Below, one piece after another: positions 24,890-34,283 of a DNA stretch of 64,000 nt. The position numbers were made by a program, and so were the translations under genes. Below the pieces are notes generated by a model, which was given only the letters and a program-made list of their open reading frames with translations, ran no database searches and was not told where the DNA came from. This stretch comes from Microbacterium gorillae (GTDB lineage Bacteria; Actinomycetota; Actinomycetes; Actinomycetales; Microbacteriaceae), in the NCBI RefSeq assembly GCF_000826185.2, contig NZ_LN648875.1, positions 1,050,356-1,114,355 on the forward strand. Reading direction: 5' to 3'. How positions within the stretch are numbered: position 1 is the stretch's first letter; each line of letters begins with the position of its first letter.

Positions 24890-26025
24890 CCGCCACGATG
24901 GAGCGGATCGTCGTCGTCGGCAACGGCATCGCCGGGCTGACCGCGTGCGACACCCTCCGCGACCGCGGCTTCACCGGCGACCTCGTCGTCGTCGGCTCCG
25001 AGGAGTGCGCGGCGTACAGCCGTCCGGCCCTGTCGAAGGCCCTGCTGAAGCCGGACGCCGACCTCACCGCGCACGAGCTGCCCGCCTCCGGCCACGGCGC
25101 CCGGGAGCTGCTCGGGCGATCCGCGACCGGGCTCGACGCCGACCGCCGCGTCGTGGTCCTGGACGACGGTGAGGAGCTGTCCTACGACGGACTCGTCATC
25201 GCGTCCGGCTCCCGCGCGCGACGCCTGAGCGAGCACCCGCGCGAGCTGACGCTGCGCGATCTCGCCGACGCGCACGCGGTCCGGGACGCCCTCGCCGGTG
25301 CGCCGGACGTGGTGGTGCTCGGCGGCGGTGTGCTCGGCATGGAGGTCGCCTCCGGGGCCGTCGCCGCGGGCTGCCGCACCACGCTCGTCGCGACGTCCGA
25401 GCCGATGTCGCGTCAGCTCGGCGCGCACGTGTCCGGGTTGCTGACCGCGTCCGCCCGAGTGCAGGGGCTGGAGATCGTCGTGGTCGACGGTGCGGTGGTG
25501 GAGGAGCGCGACGGATGCCCCGTCGTCGTCAGCGACACCGGCAGGGTGTTCGCGGCCGACGTGCTGATCAGCGCGGTCGGCGATCAGCCGAACATCGAGT
25601 GGCTGGCCGAGTCCGGCCTGCTCACCGACGGCGTCCTGTCCGTCGACGCGCACGGCCGCGTCCGGGACGACATCGTCGCCGCCGGTGACGTCGCGCACTG
25701 GGGCGGGCTGCCGCGCCTGGCCCTGTGGACCAACGCGATCGAGCAGGCGAAGGTCGCCGCGTCCGCCCTCCTGGATCCGGACGCTCCCGAACTCGCGTTC
25801 CAGCACTACTTCTGGACCGAGCAGTTCGGCCACTCCGTGAAGGCCGTCGGCGATCTTCCCGTGTACGGCGCCCCCGAGGTGATCTCTGGCGAGGCCGGTG
25901 GCACCCCGGCGGTGCTGCGGTGGACGCACCCGGACGGATCACGCACGGCCATCGCGATCGACCAGCGCATCCCGATTCCGAAGCTGCGTCGCCTCACCGC
26001 GCCCGGTGCTGACGGAAACGGGTGA
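24886..26025 (+). CDS. FAD-dependent ferredoxin reductase
   Basis: 379 residues. FAD Rossmann motif RIVVVGNGIAGLTACDTLRD (~7-26), NAD motif VVVLGGGVLGMEVASGAVAAG (~142-162), second FAD segment VRDDIVAAGDVAHW (~263-276). This is the putidaredoxin-reductase-like family that feeds P450 ferredoxins from NADH. It overlaps the ferredoxin stop by 4 nt. Shorter than most relatives (about 400), with the C-terminal domain still recognisable (HYFWTEQFGHSVKAVG). Confidence 0.9.
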   Translation: MTATMERIVVVGNGIAGLTACDTLRDRGFTGDLVVVGSEECAAYSRPALSKALLKPDADLTAHELPASGHGARELLGRSATGLDADRRVVVLDDGEELSYDGLVIASGSRARRLSEHPRELTLRDLADAHAVRDALAGAPDVVVLGGGVLGMEVASGAVAAGCRTTLVATSEPMSRQLGAHVSGLLTASARVQGLEIVVVDGAVVEERDGCPVVVSDTGRVFAADVLISAVGDQPNIEWLAESGLLTDGVLSVDAHGRVRDDIVAAGDVAHWGGLPRLALWTNAIEQAKVAASALLDPDAPELAFQHYFWTEQFGHSVKAVGDLPVYGAPEVISGEAGGTPAVLRWTHPDGSRTAIAIDQRIPIPKLRRLTAPGADGNG

Positions 26026-26031
26026 CGGGCG

Positions 26032-29000
26032 TCACACGCCGAGAAGGTCCCGCAATGCGGCGGCCTTGCGCTTCACGGCCGCGGACGGCGACGACGCCGC
26101 GAGGTCGGCGAGACCGGGCCACGCCGCGTGCTCGGCGGGAAGCAGGCCGCGGGCGGCCGCCTCGCGCAGCGGGAGGGCGAACTCCGTGGCCACGTCGATG
26201 ATGCGCACGAGCCACCGGGGTGGAGTGCCGGACAGTGTGCTCGCGTAGCGGATCGCGCCGGTGAGCACGGGGTACAGGCCCGGCAGCGTCTCCGGGTAGC
26301 GCGGTAGTAGCCGCACGATGCGGTGCGGGTCGAACCCGTCGACCGGGAGCAGGTCGGTCAGCGCCGAGCCGATCGCCGTCGCACCGACCTGGCCGCGCGA
26401 GATCGCGCCGGCGAACGTGTAGAAATGGTACGCGTCCGGCGTCTGGAGCATGGTGACGAGGACCCGCACGAGGGACTCCGACAGCGGGGTCGCGGGGCCA
26501 TCGTGACCCTCGGATGCGATGAGGCGATCGCCGTCGAAGCGCAGGTATGTGTTCGGTCCGACCATCGCCACGCCCTCATGCGGCAGCCCCCAGACCCAGC
26601 GGCCTTCGTAGGTGTGCCGGGAGCCGTCAGACAGGGTGATCCGCGCCTGGAACGACTTCGCCGCACGGTCGATCTCGACGGCGACGGTCGCCCCGTCGGC
26701 GGCGGCGACCGGATCCGCGATCGTCGGCCACGCCGCGGCGAACTCCTCCTCGCTCAGGGCGGCACGAGGCGCGGGTTCCGGGACCACCACCTCGGGCAGC
26801 TGCGCGACCAGGCTCTTCGCCGCGACGACGGCGTTCGACGACCCGCGACGCGCGGCGAGCAGCCGGACGCCCGGAAGCGCGAGCGCATCCTCCGATGCCA
26901 GACCGGCGTCGATCGCCGCGCGCACCTCGGGGAGCATGCGTTCCAGCAGCTCCACCGCCTCGGCGGTCCCCGGCGCCACGCGCGTTCCCGCCCCGGTGAT
27001 CGCGATGACGTCCGCGACCAGCGGCCAGACCGCCGAGAGCAGCCCCGCGTTCGCCAGCTCCTCCCACGCCACCACGCGTGCCGCGATGTTCGGGATCGTC
27101 CCGGCCCGCTGCAGGCGATCGGCCGAGGCGACCCCGGGCAGGAGCACACCGGCTTCCCACGCGGCGATCGGCGTCTCCAGATCGACCCTGCCCTCACCGA
27201 CGCCGGAGAGCAGCTGGGACGACGGCGCGACACCGTTGGGACGCGAGCGCACCGCCGCGGTCTCCGGCGCGTTCCACCCGGGTGTCGCTTCCGGCCACGT
27301 CGGCCACTCCGCGATCTCGTTACGCCGTGCCGTCGGACGATCCGGCAGGTCCCGGAACGCCGGATGCGCGGGCAGAGGCAGGGGTGTGTTCTCGCGATCG
27401 ACGCCAGGATGCTCCGGCACCGCGGCGAGCCAGTCGGCGAGCAGCTCCCCCGTCGTGCGCGGGACCACCGAGCCGTCCTGCAGCGCGATCGGAACCTCGG
27501 TCGCCTCCAGCTCCGCGCCCAGCGCATCGGTCAGATCCGAGACGTCGAGCCGCGACAGCGCCAGACGCAGGTCGGCCTCCAGCGCCGGTGCATCCGCCGC
27601 GCGGTACGCCGACAGCCGCGACGCGAGATCGGCGGGATCGACGCGGAAGTCGTCCCAGCTCGGCGTCGACAGGAGCACCGGCACGTCACCGAGGCGGAGG
27701 AACAGGGCAGCTTCGCGTGCTTGCAGCGGGGTGGCGGACTGGTAGCCGCTGCGATCAGCGCCGTTCACGTCGGTGCCGTCGCGCCACCCGGCGACGCCCC
27801 GCAGGCCCGCGAACCAGGTGGAACGGACGCCTCGCAGCGCGGCTCGGGCGGCCTCCGGATCGCGGAACGCCACAGCCGCGACGATCGACAGGAAGCGCTC
27901 CACGTCCAGCGTCACCGGCTCCGGACGACGCGCGAGCAGCGTGGAGGTCAGCGCAGTGAGATTCTCGGCGTCGGCCGGTCCGGCGTCGAAACGGGGCACG
28001 TCCGCAAGCGGTGGGGTCGGGCGCCAGAGTCCCCGCACCGGTGCGGGCCCCTCGTCGGGGTCGGGCTCGGCCTCAAGCTGCCACTCGTCCAGGAGTCGCC
28101 GCGCGAGCGTCGCCACCTTCTTGTCCTTGTGGCCGACCAGCGGGGCGACCGACTCGCCGATCATCGCCGCGAAGTCCGGGCCGGGCTGCGGTTCGGCGAG
28201 AGCGGCCGCGAGCACGGTGGCCTTGGCCTTCGCACTCTTCGCGCCCAGCCCGATCAGCAGCACCTGCAGGGTCAGGTCGTCGTCGCGCGCCGCCAGCAGA
28301 GTAGGGGCGAAGCGGGTGATCACCGTGTCGTCGGCGACCGACATCACGGACACGACGGTGCCGGCGTGCTCGCGGACGAACGCGTCCGGCGTCTGCAGGT
28401 CGTCCATCAGCACCGCCGCCCAAATCTTGCGGTCGCCGGGCCGGGTGGCCGACTCCATCGCCTGCAGGACGAGGTCGCGTGCCTCGTCCCGGGAGATCAA
28501 CTCGTCGCGCACGCCGTACGCGACGATGCGCTCCCATCGTCCGGACGGTTGCACGCCCGTCGCGAGGACGAGCCGCAGGTGCTCGGCGAATCTCGCGCGC
28601 ATGACCTCGACCGGGAGGACAAACTCCGGACTCCGCTCCGTCGTGCCGCTGATCGCGGACTCCGCCAGGTGCGCCCAGCGCCGCAGGTACTCCTCCGCGG
28701 TCGGGATGTCGATGCCCAGCGCGTTCACCGCGATCACGATCGGTGGTGACGACAGACGGAGCGCTCGGCGCTGCTTCGCGAATGCCGCCACCGTGGCCGG
28801 GCCGCAGGCGGTGAGCACCTCCCCCTGCCGCGTCCACGGAAACGTCACCGGGAAGACATCGACGGCTCGCCGAGCGGGCACTCCCAGTCGCAGCGCGAAC
28901 GCCCCGAGCATCGCGGCGTCCACCGGAATCAGGCTCTCGCGGGAGGTGGAGTTTCCGCGGCGTACCCATTCCGACCACTCGCCTTTCGCCAGTCCGGCCT

Positions 29001-29127
29001 TCGCGATGCGCTGCTGTGCGGGCGATCCGAGCGGCAGGGTCGCAGCGAGGGCGCGGTCCGCGCCGTCCCACCCGAGATCGCGGAAGACCTCGATCGCAGC
29101 CAGAAGCCTCGGGTCGAGATCGGTCAT
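26032..29127 (-). CDS. Large DUF6493-like protein, partner of a SWIM protein
   Basis: 1031 residues with no membrane helix or signal. Mostly alpha-helical, with repeated short helices in the first half (residues 1-400, HEAT-like in feel). The C-terminal ~300 residues are more beta-rich (TVAVEIDRAAKSFQARITLSDGSRHTYEGRWVWGLPHEG). I recall similar large proteins next to SWIM zinc-finger genes in actinobacteria, usually labelled DUF6493; I cannot confirm the family. Its ATG overlaps the SWIM stop as ATGA, so the pair is co-translated. MoxR/VWA genes that often accompany such pairs are not here. Function unknown. Confidence 0.6.
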   Translation of the reverse strand: MTDLDPRLLAAIEVFRDLGWDGADRALAATLPLGSPAQQRIAKAGLAKGEWSEWVRRGNSTSRESLIPVDAAMLGAFALRLGVPARRAVDVFPVTFPWTRQGEVLTACGPATVAAFAKQRRALRLSSPPIVIAVNALGIDIPTAEEYLRRWAHLAESAISGTTERSPEFVLPVEVMRARFAEHLRLVLATGVQPSGRWERIVAYGVRDELISRDEARDLVLQAMESATRPGDRKIWAAVLMDDLQTPDAFVREHAGTVVSVMSVADDTVITRFAPTLLAARDDDLTLQVLLIGLGAKSAKAKATVLAAALAEPQPGPDFAAMIGESVAPLVGHKDKKVATLARRLLDEWQLEAEPDPDEGPAPVRGLWRPTPPLADVPRFDAGPADAENLTALTSTLLARRPEPVTLDVERFLSIVAAVAFRDPEAARAALRGVRSTWFAGLRGVAGWRDGTDVNGADRSGYQSATPLQAREAALFLRLGDVPVLLSTPSWDDFRVDPADLASRLSAYRAADAPALEADLRLALSRLDVSDLTDALGAELEATEVPIALQDGSVVPRTTGELLADWLAAVPEHPGVDRENTPLPLPAHPAFRDLPDRPTARRNEIAEWPTWPEATPGWNAPETAAVRSRPNGVAPSSQLLSGVGEGRVDLETPIAAWEAGVLLPGVASADRLQRAGTIPNIAARVVAWEELANAGLLSAVWPLVADVIAITGAGTRVAPGTAEAVELLERMLPEVRAAIDAGLASEDALALPGVRLLAARRGSSNAVVAAKSLVAQLPEVVVPEPAPRAALSEEEFAAAWPTIADPVAAADGATVAVEIDRAAKSFQARITLSDGSRHTYEGRWVWGLPHEGVAMVGPNTYLRFDGDRLIASEGHDGPATPLSESLVRVLVTMLQTPDAYHFYTFAGAISRGQVGATAIGSALTDLLPVDGFDPHRIVRLLPRYPETLPGLYPVLTGAIRYASTLSGTPPRWLVRIIDVATEFALPLREAAARGLLPAEHAAWPGLADLAASSPSAAVKRKAAALRDLLGV

Positions 29128-30437
29128 GACGCGCCCTTCGTGAGCATGACGGCGAGGATGTGCGCACACGGGCCCCGACCGCTGCCGTGACGCATCGCCC
29201 AGACACAGGTGCAGGAGTGTCCGTCCGCCGTTTCGCGAACGGTGTGCGTACTGGTTCCGGCATCGACGATCCACGCGTCGCCGTCGCGCCGCACGCCACC
29301 CGGGGTCTGGACAAGACGCTGGGCGCGCGCGAGACGCGGGTTGTCGCGGTCCACGCGGTCCGGATCGTCCGGGAGCTCGCGATGGAAGTGCGCCTGCTCG
29401 CGCGGATCCCAGCCGACGCGGCCGGATGCGGCGAGCACCGCGAGCGCGTCCCGCACGTCCGTGGTGGCCAGGTCGGCGTCCCGAGCGAGACGGTCGACGT
29501 CGATGACGGGATCGAAGGACAGCAGCGCGGACAGGGTCTCGGCGTTCTCCAGCGCGTCGGGCGCGGCGAGGGAGACCAGCAGCGACCCCTCGCCGGAGTA
29601 TCCGCGCGAGGCGTTGTCGGTGAGGGCGACGAGCAACCGGGCACCGGCGACCTCGAGCTCCACGGCGGCGGGTCCGGCGCCGTCCGGCGGGCCGTAGACG
29701 GTGAGCGAGCGGACCACGGTCACCAGGCGTTTGAGTCCCCCGAGCCGATGCAGCCCGCTGACGAAGACCGCCCCCGGGGTCGCACGCGGCGCGACGCGCA
29801 TGCCGGTCGGGACGGCGGTGAGCCAGCCGTCCTTGCCGGCACCGACCGGCAGGCTCGCCAGAAAGGTTCGCGCCTGTGCGGCGGAGATCGTGAACGCGGG
29901 GGTCAGCGTGGCGTGCAGCTCGGACGCGTTGCCGAACGCGCGCACCCAGCGGTCCGGCATCTGCACCGGATGCTCCGTGGCGTCCCGCTCCGGGGTCGCG
30001 GCGGTGAGGCCGTGGGCCCCGATCTCCAGGTGCAGGAGGTCGTTCGTCGTGATCGCCGACAGCGCCTGACGCATCGTCGGCCCGATGTCGACGTTCGTGG
30101 TGCCGAAGCCGATGTCGCCGCCGTCCACCCCGTCCGCGAGCAGATCGAGCCGCGCGTACACGCTGTTGTCCGCCGAGAACACCTCCGCCCGCAGCCGGTC
30201 ACCGTGGGCGGTGAGAACCGGGTCGCGTGCAGTCGTCGGCCGCGGCATGAAGTAGCGGGTCGCGGTGATGTCGGCGAGGGTCACGAGTCCGAGCGCGAGC
30301 GAGCGCGGCTCCGTCGCGAAGCCCCGGAAGAACATCGGCGCAGGATCGACCCCCGCGGGCGTCAGCGCGGGCGCGAGCGCGAGCAGAAGTCCGTCCGTCC
30401 CCGCCATCGATTCGGCGACATATCCCCGTGTCGTCAC
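29124..30437 (-). CDS. SWIM zinc finger protein
   Basis: 437 residues. The SWIM motif (CxCx(n)CxH) is at the C-terminus: DGHSCTCVWAMRHGSGRGPCAHILAVML (~403-430), a zinc-binding module for DNA or protein contact. The rest is a large domain without a recognised motif. GTG 30437 (VTTRGYVAESMAG) is chosen; the open frame further upstream lies over the MFS gene on the same strand. Precedes and overlaps the 1031-residue partner. Such SWIM proteins have been proposed to act with unusual ATPase or substrate-recognition systems; nothing here shows which. Confidence 0.82.
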   Translation of the reverse strand: MTTRGYVAESMAGTDGLLLALAPALTPAGVDPAPMFFRGFATEPRSLALGLVTLADITATRYFMPRPTTARDPVLTAHGDRLRAEVFSADNSVYARLDLLADGVDGGDIGFGTTNVDIGPTMRQALSAITTNDLLHLEIGAHGLTAATPERDATEHPVQMPDRWVRAFGNASELHATLTPAFTISAAQARTFLASLPVGAGKDGWLTAVPTGMRVAPRATPGAVFVSGLHRLGGLKRLVTVVRSLTVYGPPDGAGPAAVELEVAGARLLVALTDNASRGYSGEGSLLVSLAAPDALENAETLSALLSFDPVIDVDRLARDADLATTDVRDALAVLAASGRVGWDPREQAHFHRELPDDPDRVDRDNPRLARAQRLVQTPGGVRRDGDAWIVDAGTSTHTVRETADGHSCTCVWAMRHGSGRGPCAHILAVMLTKGAS

Positions 30438-30447
30438 GAGCCTGAGC

Positions 30448-32127
30448 CTAGGACACGGAGGCGCGCTCCTGGGACGGCAGGAAGAGGGTGAGCGCAGCCG
30501 AGGCGACGGCGGCCACCGCCGCGACGAGGTAGACCACGCCGAACCCGCCGCCGAGGGACGATCCGGCGGTGCCCATGATGTCGCCCTGGGCCGCCGTGAT
30601 CGCCTGAACCGCACCGTCCACCGTCGCCTGCGGTGCACCGGACGCCGCGAGCTCGCCGGCGAACTGGCCGACGACGCCGTCCCAGCCGGACAGCCACGCC
30701 AGCGGGGGCACGTGCGACAGACCCTGCACGGCCTCGGCGGGGAGGCCTGCTCCAGTGAGCACACCCACGATGGGCCCGGAGAACGCGGCGGCACCGATGC
30801 CGAACGCGATCACCGAACCGATCACCGGACCGAGGGTGAAGCCCAGATCGCGCATGAGGCTGGTGGTGGCGGACGCCATGCCGATCTGCGATTCCTCGAC
30901 CGTGTTGATCGAGACCGCGGTGATCGAGCCGATCGTCAGTGCGAAGCCGACGCCCAGCAGCAGGAGCGGGACGATGAAGGCGGTCCACGACGTCCCGCCG
31001 AAGCGCTCCGGCACTCCGAGCGTGAAGGTGGACAGCCAGAACCCGCTGACCGCGATCAGGAGGAAGCCGGTGGTCAGCAGCCAGCGCGGCGCGACCGTGT
31101 GGATGAGGCGGCCGACCACCGGGGCGAGCAGGAACGCCGGCCCCTGGATCAGGACGAACAGCACACCGATGACCCACACCGGCGACTGCGCGACCGCGCC
31201 CATCGAGATCGACGTCGCGAAGCACGTCGCGAGGAACGCGAACATGCCGACCACCGCGACGATCGACACGATCGAGAAGCTGCGGTTGCGGAAGAGCTCC
31301 AGGTGCAGCAGCGGCGCCGGGGAGCGCAGCTCGATGATCACGAAGGCGACCAGCAGCACGACTCCGATGATGTACGCCACGATCACCGGCGCGTAGGTGA
31401 AGCCGTGGTCCACCGCGGTGACGGTCGCGTAGAGCACTGCGATCAGTCCGACGGCGAACGTGAACTGACCGGGCAGATCCAGACGGCGGCCGGCCGGGGC
31501 GGAGGAGTCACGGGCGGCCAGCGACACGACGACGAGAGCGACGGCGGCCACGGCGATGAGCCAGTAGGACACCCGCCAGCCGCTGAATACGTTGGGCTCA
31601 CCCGCGCCGCCCGGGACCGTGAGGAACTGGGCCGTGAGACCCGCCATCACCGGCGAGATGACCGCCCCGAGGGACAGGAATCCGGCCCACGTCGCGATGA
31701 CCCGGGACCGCTTCGCCTTGTCCGGCGTCAGCGCGGACACCATCGCGAGGCCGATCGGGAACAGGAGGCCGGCCCCGATACCGATCACCGCCTGCGCGAA
31801 GATCATGAAGCCGATCGTCGTGGCGAGGGCGGACAGTGCGGCACCGGCGATCACCAGCACGCCGCCGGCGACGAGGAGCTTCTTGCGACCGAACTTGTCA
31901 CCGAGCAGACCGAACGTGAGCTCGAACGCGACGATGCCGATCTCGAAGATCGCCGTGATCCAGGTCAGCCCCGCGCCGGTGGCGTGGAACTCGGCGGCGA
32001 AGGCACCGTTGAGAGCTCCCGGAACCGCATAGGCCGTCTGGGCGAGACAGACGGAGAGGAAGGCCGCGATGAACGTGGCTCTGACCGATCCGCGGGACGC
32101 GATGATCGTGCTGGTGGGCGCTGTCAT
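30448..32127 (-). CDS. MFS transporter, DHA2 (EmrB/QacA-like) family
   Basis: 559 residues with about 14 membrane helices. Motif A appears as FGLLGDKFGRKKLLVAGG (~73-90) and the motif-C region is GFLSLGAVISPVMAGLTAQF. DHA2 pumps export drugs or toxic metabolites with protons. ATG 32127 has AAGGAG upstream. Divergent from the TetR gene, with an operator between them that also occurs at the P450 cluster, so export or tolerance of the P450 substrate is a reasonable guess. Confidence 0.88.
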   Translation of the reverse strand: MTAPTSTIIASRGSVRATFIAAFLSVCLAQTAYAVPGALNGAFAAEFHATGAGLTWITAIFEIGIVAFELTFGLLGDKFGRKKLLVAGGVLVIAGAALSALATTIGFMIFAQAVIGIGAGLLFPIGLAMVSALTPDKAKRSRVIATWAGFLSLGAVISPVMAGLTAQFLTVPGGAGEPNVFSGWRVSYWLIAVAAVALVVVSLAARDSSAPAGRRLDLPGQFTFAVGLIAVLYATVTAVDHGFTYAPVIVAYIIGVVLLVAFVIIELRSPAPLLHLELFRNRSFSIVSIVAVVGMFAFLATCFATSISMGAVAQSPVWVIGVLFVLIQGPAFLLAPVVGRLIHTVAPRWLLTTGFLLIAVSGFWLSTFTLGVPERFGGTSWTAFIVPLLLLGVGFALTIGSITAVSINTVEESQIGMASATTSLMRDLGFTLGPVIGSVIAFGIGAAAFSGPIVGVLTGAGLPAEAVQGLSHVPPLAWLSGWDGVVGQFAGELAASGAPQATVDGAVQAITAAQGDIMGTAGSSLGGGFGVVYLVAAVAAVASAALTLFLPSQERASVS

Positions 32128-32194
32128 GGGGGAACTCCTTCGTTCCGATGCCGTGGGGGGCGTTCTGTCTCGTGGTGCACTCAGAATGCCCTTC

Positions 32195-32213
32195 ACTTTA
32201 CGTCATGTCAAGT
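32195..32213. promoter_or_regulatory. TetR operator shared with the P450/lactonase promoter
   Basis: ACTTTACGTCATGTCAAGT, an imperfect palindrome (ACTT...AAGT ends). Its core TTTACGTCATGTCAA differs by one base from the reverse complement of the site at 23261-23275 (TTTACGTCATGTAAA). It lies between the leftward MFS start (32127) and the rightward TetR start (32249). This links two loci 9 kb apart as one predicted regulon. Confidence 0.75.
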
Positions 32214-32248
32214 GATTTTTCGGAGCGTAACGGGACTACGCTGTCCGC

Positions 32249-32863
32249 ATGGCGAACCTGCGCGAGAAGCAGAAGGCCCACACCCGGAAACAGTTGCTCG
32301 AGGAATCCCTACGACTGTTCACGGACAAGGGCTACAGCGCGACGACGGTCGATGACATCGCGACGGCGGTCGGCACCACGCGAGTGACCTTCTACGCTCA
32401 CTTCGCGAATAAGGTCGATGTGGTCCGCGCCCTGTTCGACGAGCTGAACGAGGTCCTCGAACGCGGCCCGTCCGAGGAGCGCCACTCCACCGCGCGGTCG
32501 CTCGTCGAGGCGGTCCGGGTCGGGACCTTCGACTCGTTGCGCGACTGGCTCCTGGTGCAGGCGCAGCGCTGGCCGCGCATCCGCGACCACATCACGATCG
32601 TCATCGAGGCGTCCGCCGTCGATCCCGACATCCGGGCGTTGAAGGACGAGTGGTACGGCGAGGTCTCCGGGGACCTCGTCGAGGGCATGACCCTCGCGTC
32701 ACGGCACGACCCGGCGACGCACCGCTTCCGCGCTTACCTGGCGCACGAGGCGCTCACCAGCGCCCACCTGAAGTGGAACCGCGAACCCTGGGACCTCGCC
32801 GGCGCCCCCCAGTTCGACGTCCTCGCCGCGGCCTGGGTGAGCCTCCTCGGCGACTCGGCCTAG
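32249..32863 (+). CDS. TetR family transcriptional regulator
   Basis: 204 residues. HTH: TRKQLLEESLRLFTDKGYSATTVDDIATAVGTTRVTFYAHFANKVDVVRALFDEL (~11-65). The C-terminal ligand domain is unassigned. It overlooks the divergent MFS exporter, and the operator copies at 23.3 kb predict that it also controls the P450-ferredoxin-reductase and lactonase-monooxygenase operons. Confidence 0.9.
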   Translation: MANLREKQKAHTRKQLLEESLRLFTDKGYSATTVDDIATAVGTTRVTFYAHFANKVDVVRALFDELNEVLERGPSEERHSTARSLVEAVRVGTFDSLRDWLLVQAQRWPRIRDHITIVIEASAVDPDIRALKDEWYGEVSGDLVEGMTLASRHDPATHRFRAYLAHEALTSAHLKWNREPWDLAGAPQFDVLAAAWVSLLGDSA

Positions 32864-32948
32864 TTCCGGATCCCCGGCACGCCCAGACTCCCCACCCGGT
32901 GACGGCGACGGACGACCGGCAGAGCCGTCGGGCGGCTATCGTGACGGG

Positions 32949-33443
32949 ATGAGTCAGCGACGACCGGGGGCACGCGCGATCTGGCGATGGATCGGACTCG
33001 CGGCGGTCTTCGTACTGCTGTTCGGCACGTTCGTCGTGCTGTGCGCGATCGGCGTCATCACCATCACGCTGACGGACGGCACCGAACTCGCGTGCCCGCC
33101 CGCGATCGGCGTCGCGCTCGTTGTCGGGTGGGTCCTGCTCACCGTGGGGTTCCTTCGCCTCAGCTGGCCGCGGAGCGGCATCGACGTCGAAGACGGCGCG
33201 GCCACCCGCGGCACCTGGATGATGTTCGCGATGATCACCGGTGTCATCATCGGCGCGATCGCCGGACTCCTGTGGCTCGTTCCGCCGATGCTCACCGAGC
33301 GCCTGGGCGCCGGCGCGTTGCTCGGCACCGGCGCACGGGCGATACCCGCGATCATCATGGTGGTCCTGCTCGTGATCACGGTGGTCGCCATCATCTGTGG
33401 CCTGGTGCGGATCCTGCTCGCGGCGAAGCGGGATCGACCCTGA
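32949..33443 (+). CDS. Small four-helix membrane protein, unknown function
   Basis: 164 residues. Hydrophobic segments near residues 14-38, 54-70, 86-106 and 128-155; short loops; basic C-terminus (AAKRDRP). No motif recognised. Stands alone and converges on the last gene of the phenylacetate cluster, 3 nt from its stop. Confidence 0.7.
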   Translation: MSQRRPGARAIWRWIGLAAVFVLLFGTFVVLCAIGVITITLTDGTELACPPAIGVALVVGWVLLTVGFLRLSWPRSGIDVEDGAATRGTWMMFAMITGVIIGAIAGLLWLVPPMLTERLGAGALLGTGARAIPAIIMVVLLVITVVAIICGLVRILLAAKRDRP

Positions 33444-33446
33444 TTG

Positions 33447-34217
33447 TCAGCGGCCCGTGAAGGTCGGGCGCTCCTTCGCCTGGAACGCGCGGAAGCCCTC
33501 ACGGTAGTCGGCGGTGTCACGCAGCTGAGCCTGCGCGCGCGCCTCCTCGTCGAGCCACCGCCGCCACTCCCACGCCTGGTCCCGTGCCTTCGCGAGCATG
33601 CGCTTGCTGCGGACGAACGCGGCCGTGGGTCCGGTCGACACCCCGGCGGCGATATCGCGCGTGGTCGGCAGCAGCTCGTCGTCCGGCAGCACCCGCGAGA
33701 ACAGGCCCGCGGACACCGCCTCGGCGCCCGACAGCATCCGACCGGTGTAGATCAGATCGAGCGTGAGATGGCTGCCGAGGCGATCCCGGAACAGGTCGTG
33801 GCCACCGGAATCCAGGATCGCGCCGAGCGCCCCGAACGGCGAACCGATCTTCGCCGACTCACCGAGGTAGACCACATCGGTCGCGATCAGCAGCCCGAGG
33901 CCGACGCCGAGCGCGGCGCCCTGCGCGGCCGCGAAGGTCGGAGCCGGGAACGCCGCCATCCGCTCCAGCAACGGCGTGAGCAGTCCGGACAGGTAGCCGT
34001 CCACGTCGTCGGTCGCCGGATCCACGCCGGCGATGTCCCGCCCCGCGCAGAACGCCCGTCCCTCGCCACGCAGCACGAGCGCCCGCACGCCGGCGGCCTC
34101 GGCCTCGCCGTACGCCGTCGCGAGATCGCGCAACGCCTGCTCATTGAGCGTGTTCAGCCGCTCCGGACGGTTCAGCACGATCTCGGCGACGCCGCCGTCG
34201 ATGCTCAGGTCGATCAC
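33447..34217 (-). CDS. paaG: Ring 1,2-epoxyphenylacetyl-CoA isomerase
   Basis: 256 residues, crotonase fold. Oxyanion-hole segments GRAFCAGRDIAG and AAAQGAALGVGLGLLIA. It lacks the two Glu of hydratases and has an Asp in GAILDSGGHD, as in PaaG. The C-terminus (DTADYREGFRAFQAKERPTFTGR) closely follows PaaG proteins. It turns the ring epoxide into oxepin-CoA, and can also isomerise cis-3,4- to trans-2,3-enoyl-CoA later in the pathway. The GTG start overlaps the stop of a mini-ORF (GTGA), with AAGGGAG upstream. Last gene of the long leftward train. Confidence 0.82.
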   Translation of the reverse strand: MIDLSIDGGVAEIVLNRPERLNTLNEQALRDLATAYGEAEAAGVRALVLRGEGRAFCAGRDIAGVDPATDDVDGYLSGLLTPLLERMAAFPAPTFAAAQGAALGVGLGLLIATDVVYLGESAKIGSPFGALGAILDSGGHDLFRDRLGSHLTLDLIYTGRMLSGAEAVSAGLFSRVLPDDELLPTTRDIAAGVSTGPTAAFVRSKRMLAKARDQAWEWRRWLDEEARAQAQLRDTADYREGFRAFQAKERPTFTGR

Positions 34218-34276
34218 GAAGACACTCCCTTCACGCGGTCGCGGACGATCTCAGCCGCGTACCCGTCGATGATCAT
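34214..34276 (-). CDS. Mini-ORF (20 codons) between paaE and paaG
   Basis: Peptide MIIDGYAAEI then VRDRVKGVSS. It starts 7 nt after the paaE TAG stop and ends in GTGA overlapping the paaG start. Its beginning (IDGYAAEIV) resembles that of paaG (IDGGVAEIV), as expected if the paaG start was duplicated. The AAGGGAG used by paaG lies inside it. Translation is unproven. Confidence 0.4.
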   Translation of the reverse strand: MIIDGYAAEIVRDRVKGVSS

Positions 34277-34283
34277 TGGATCC

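Noticed and set aside
26323..28749. A long open frame (~800 codons) on the plus strand
   Set aside because: It is antisense to the 1031-residue minus-strand gene, has Arg/Gly/Ala-rich low-complexity translation and no family motif; a usual effect of high GC content.
30265..32355. A long open frame (~700 codons) on the plus strand
   Set aside because: Antisense to the MFS transporter; the translation is a run of charged residues (RDRREARREER type) with no domain.
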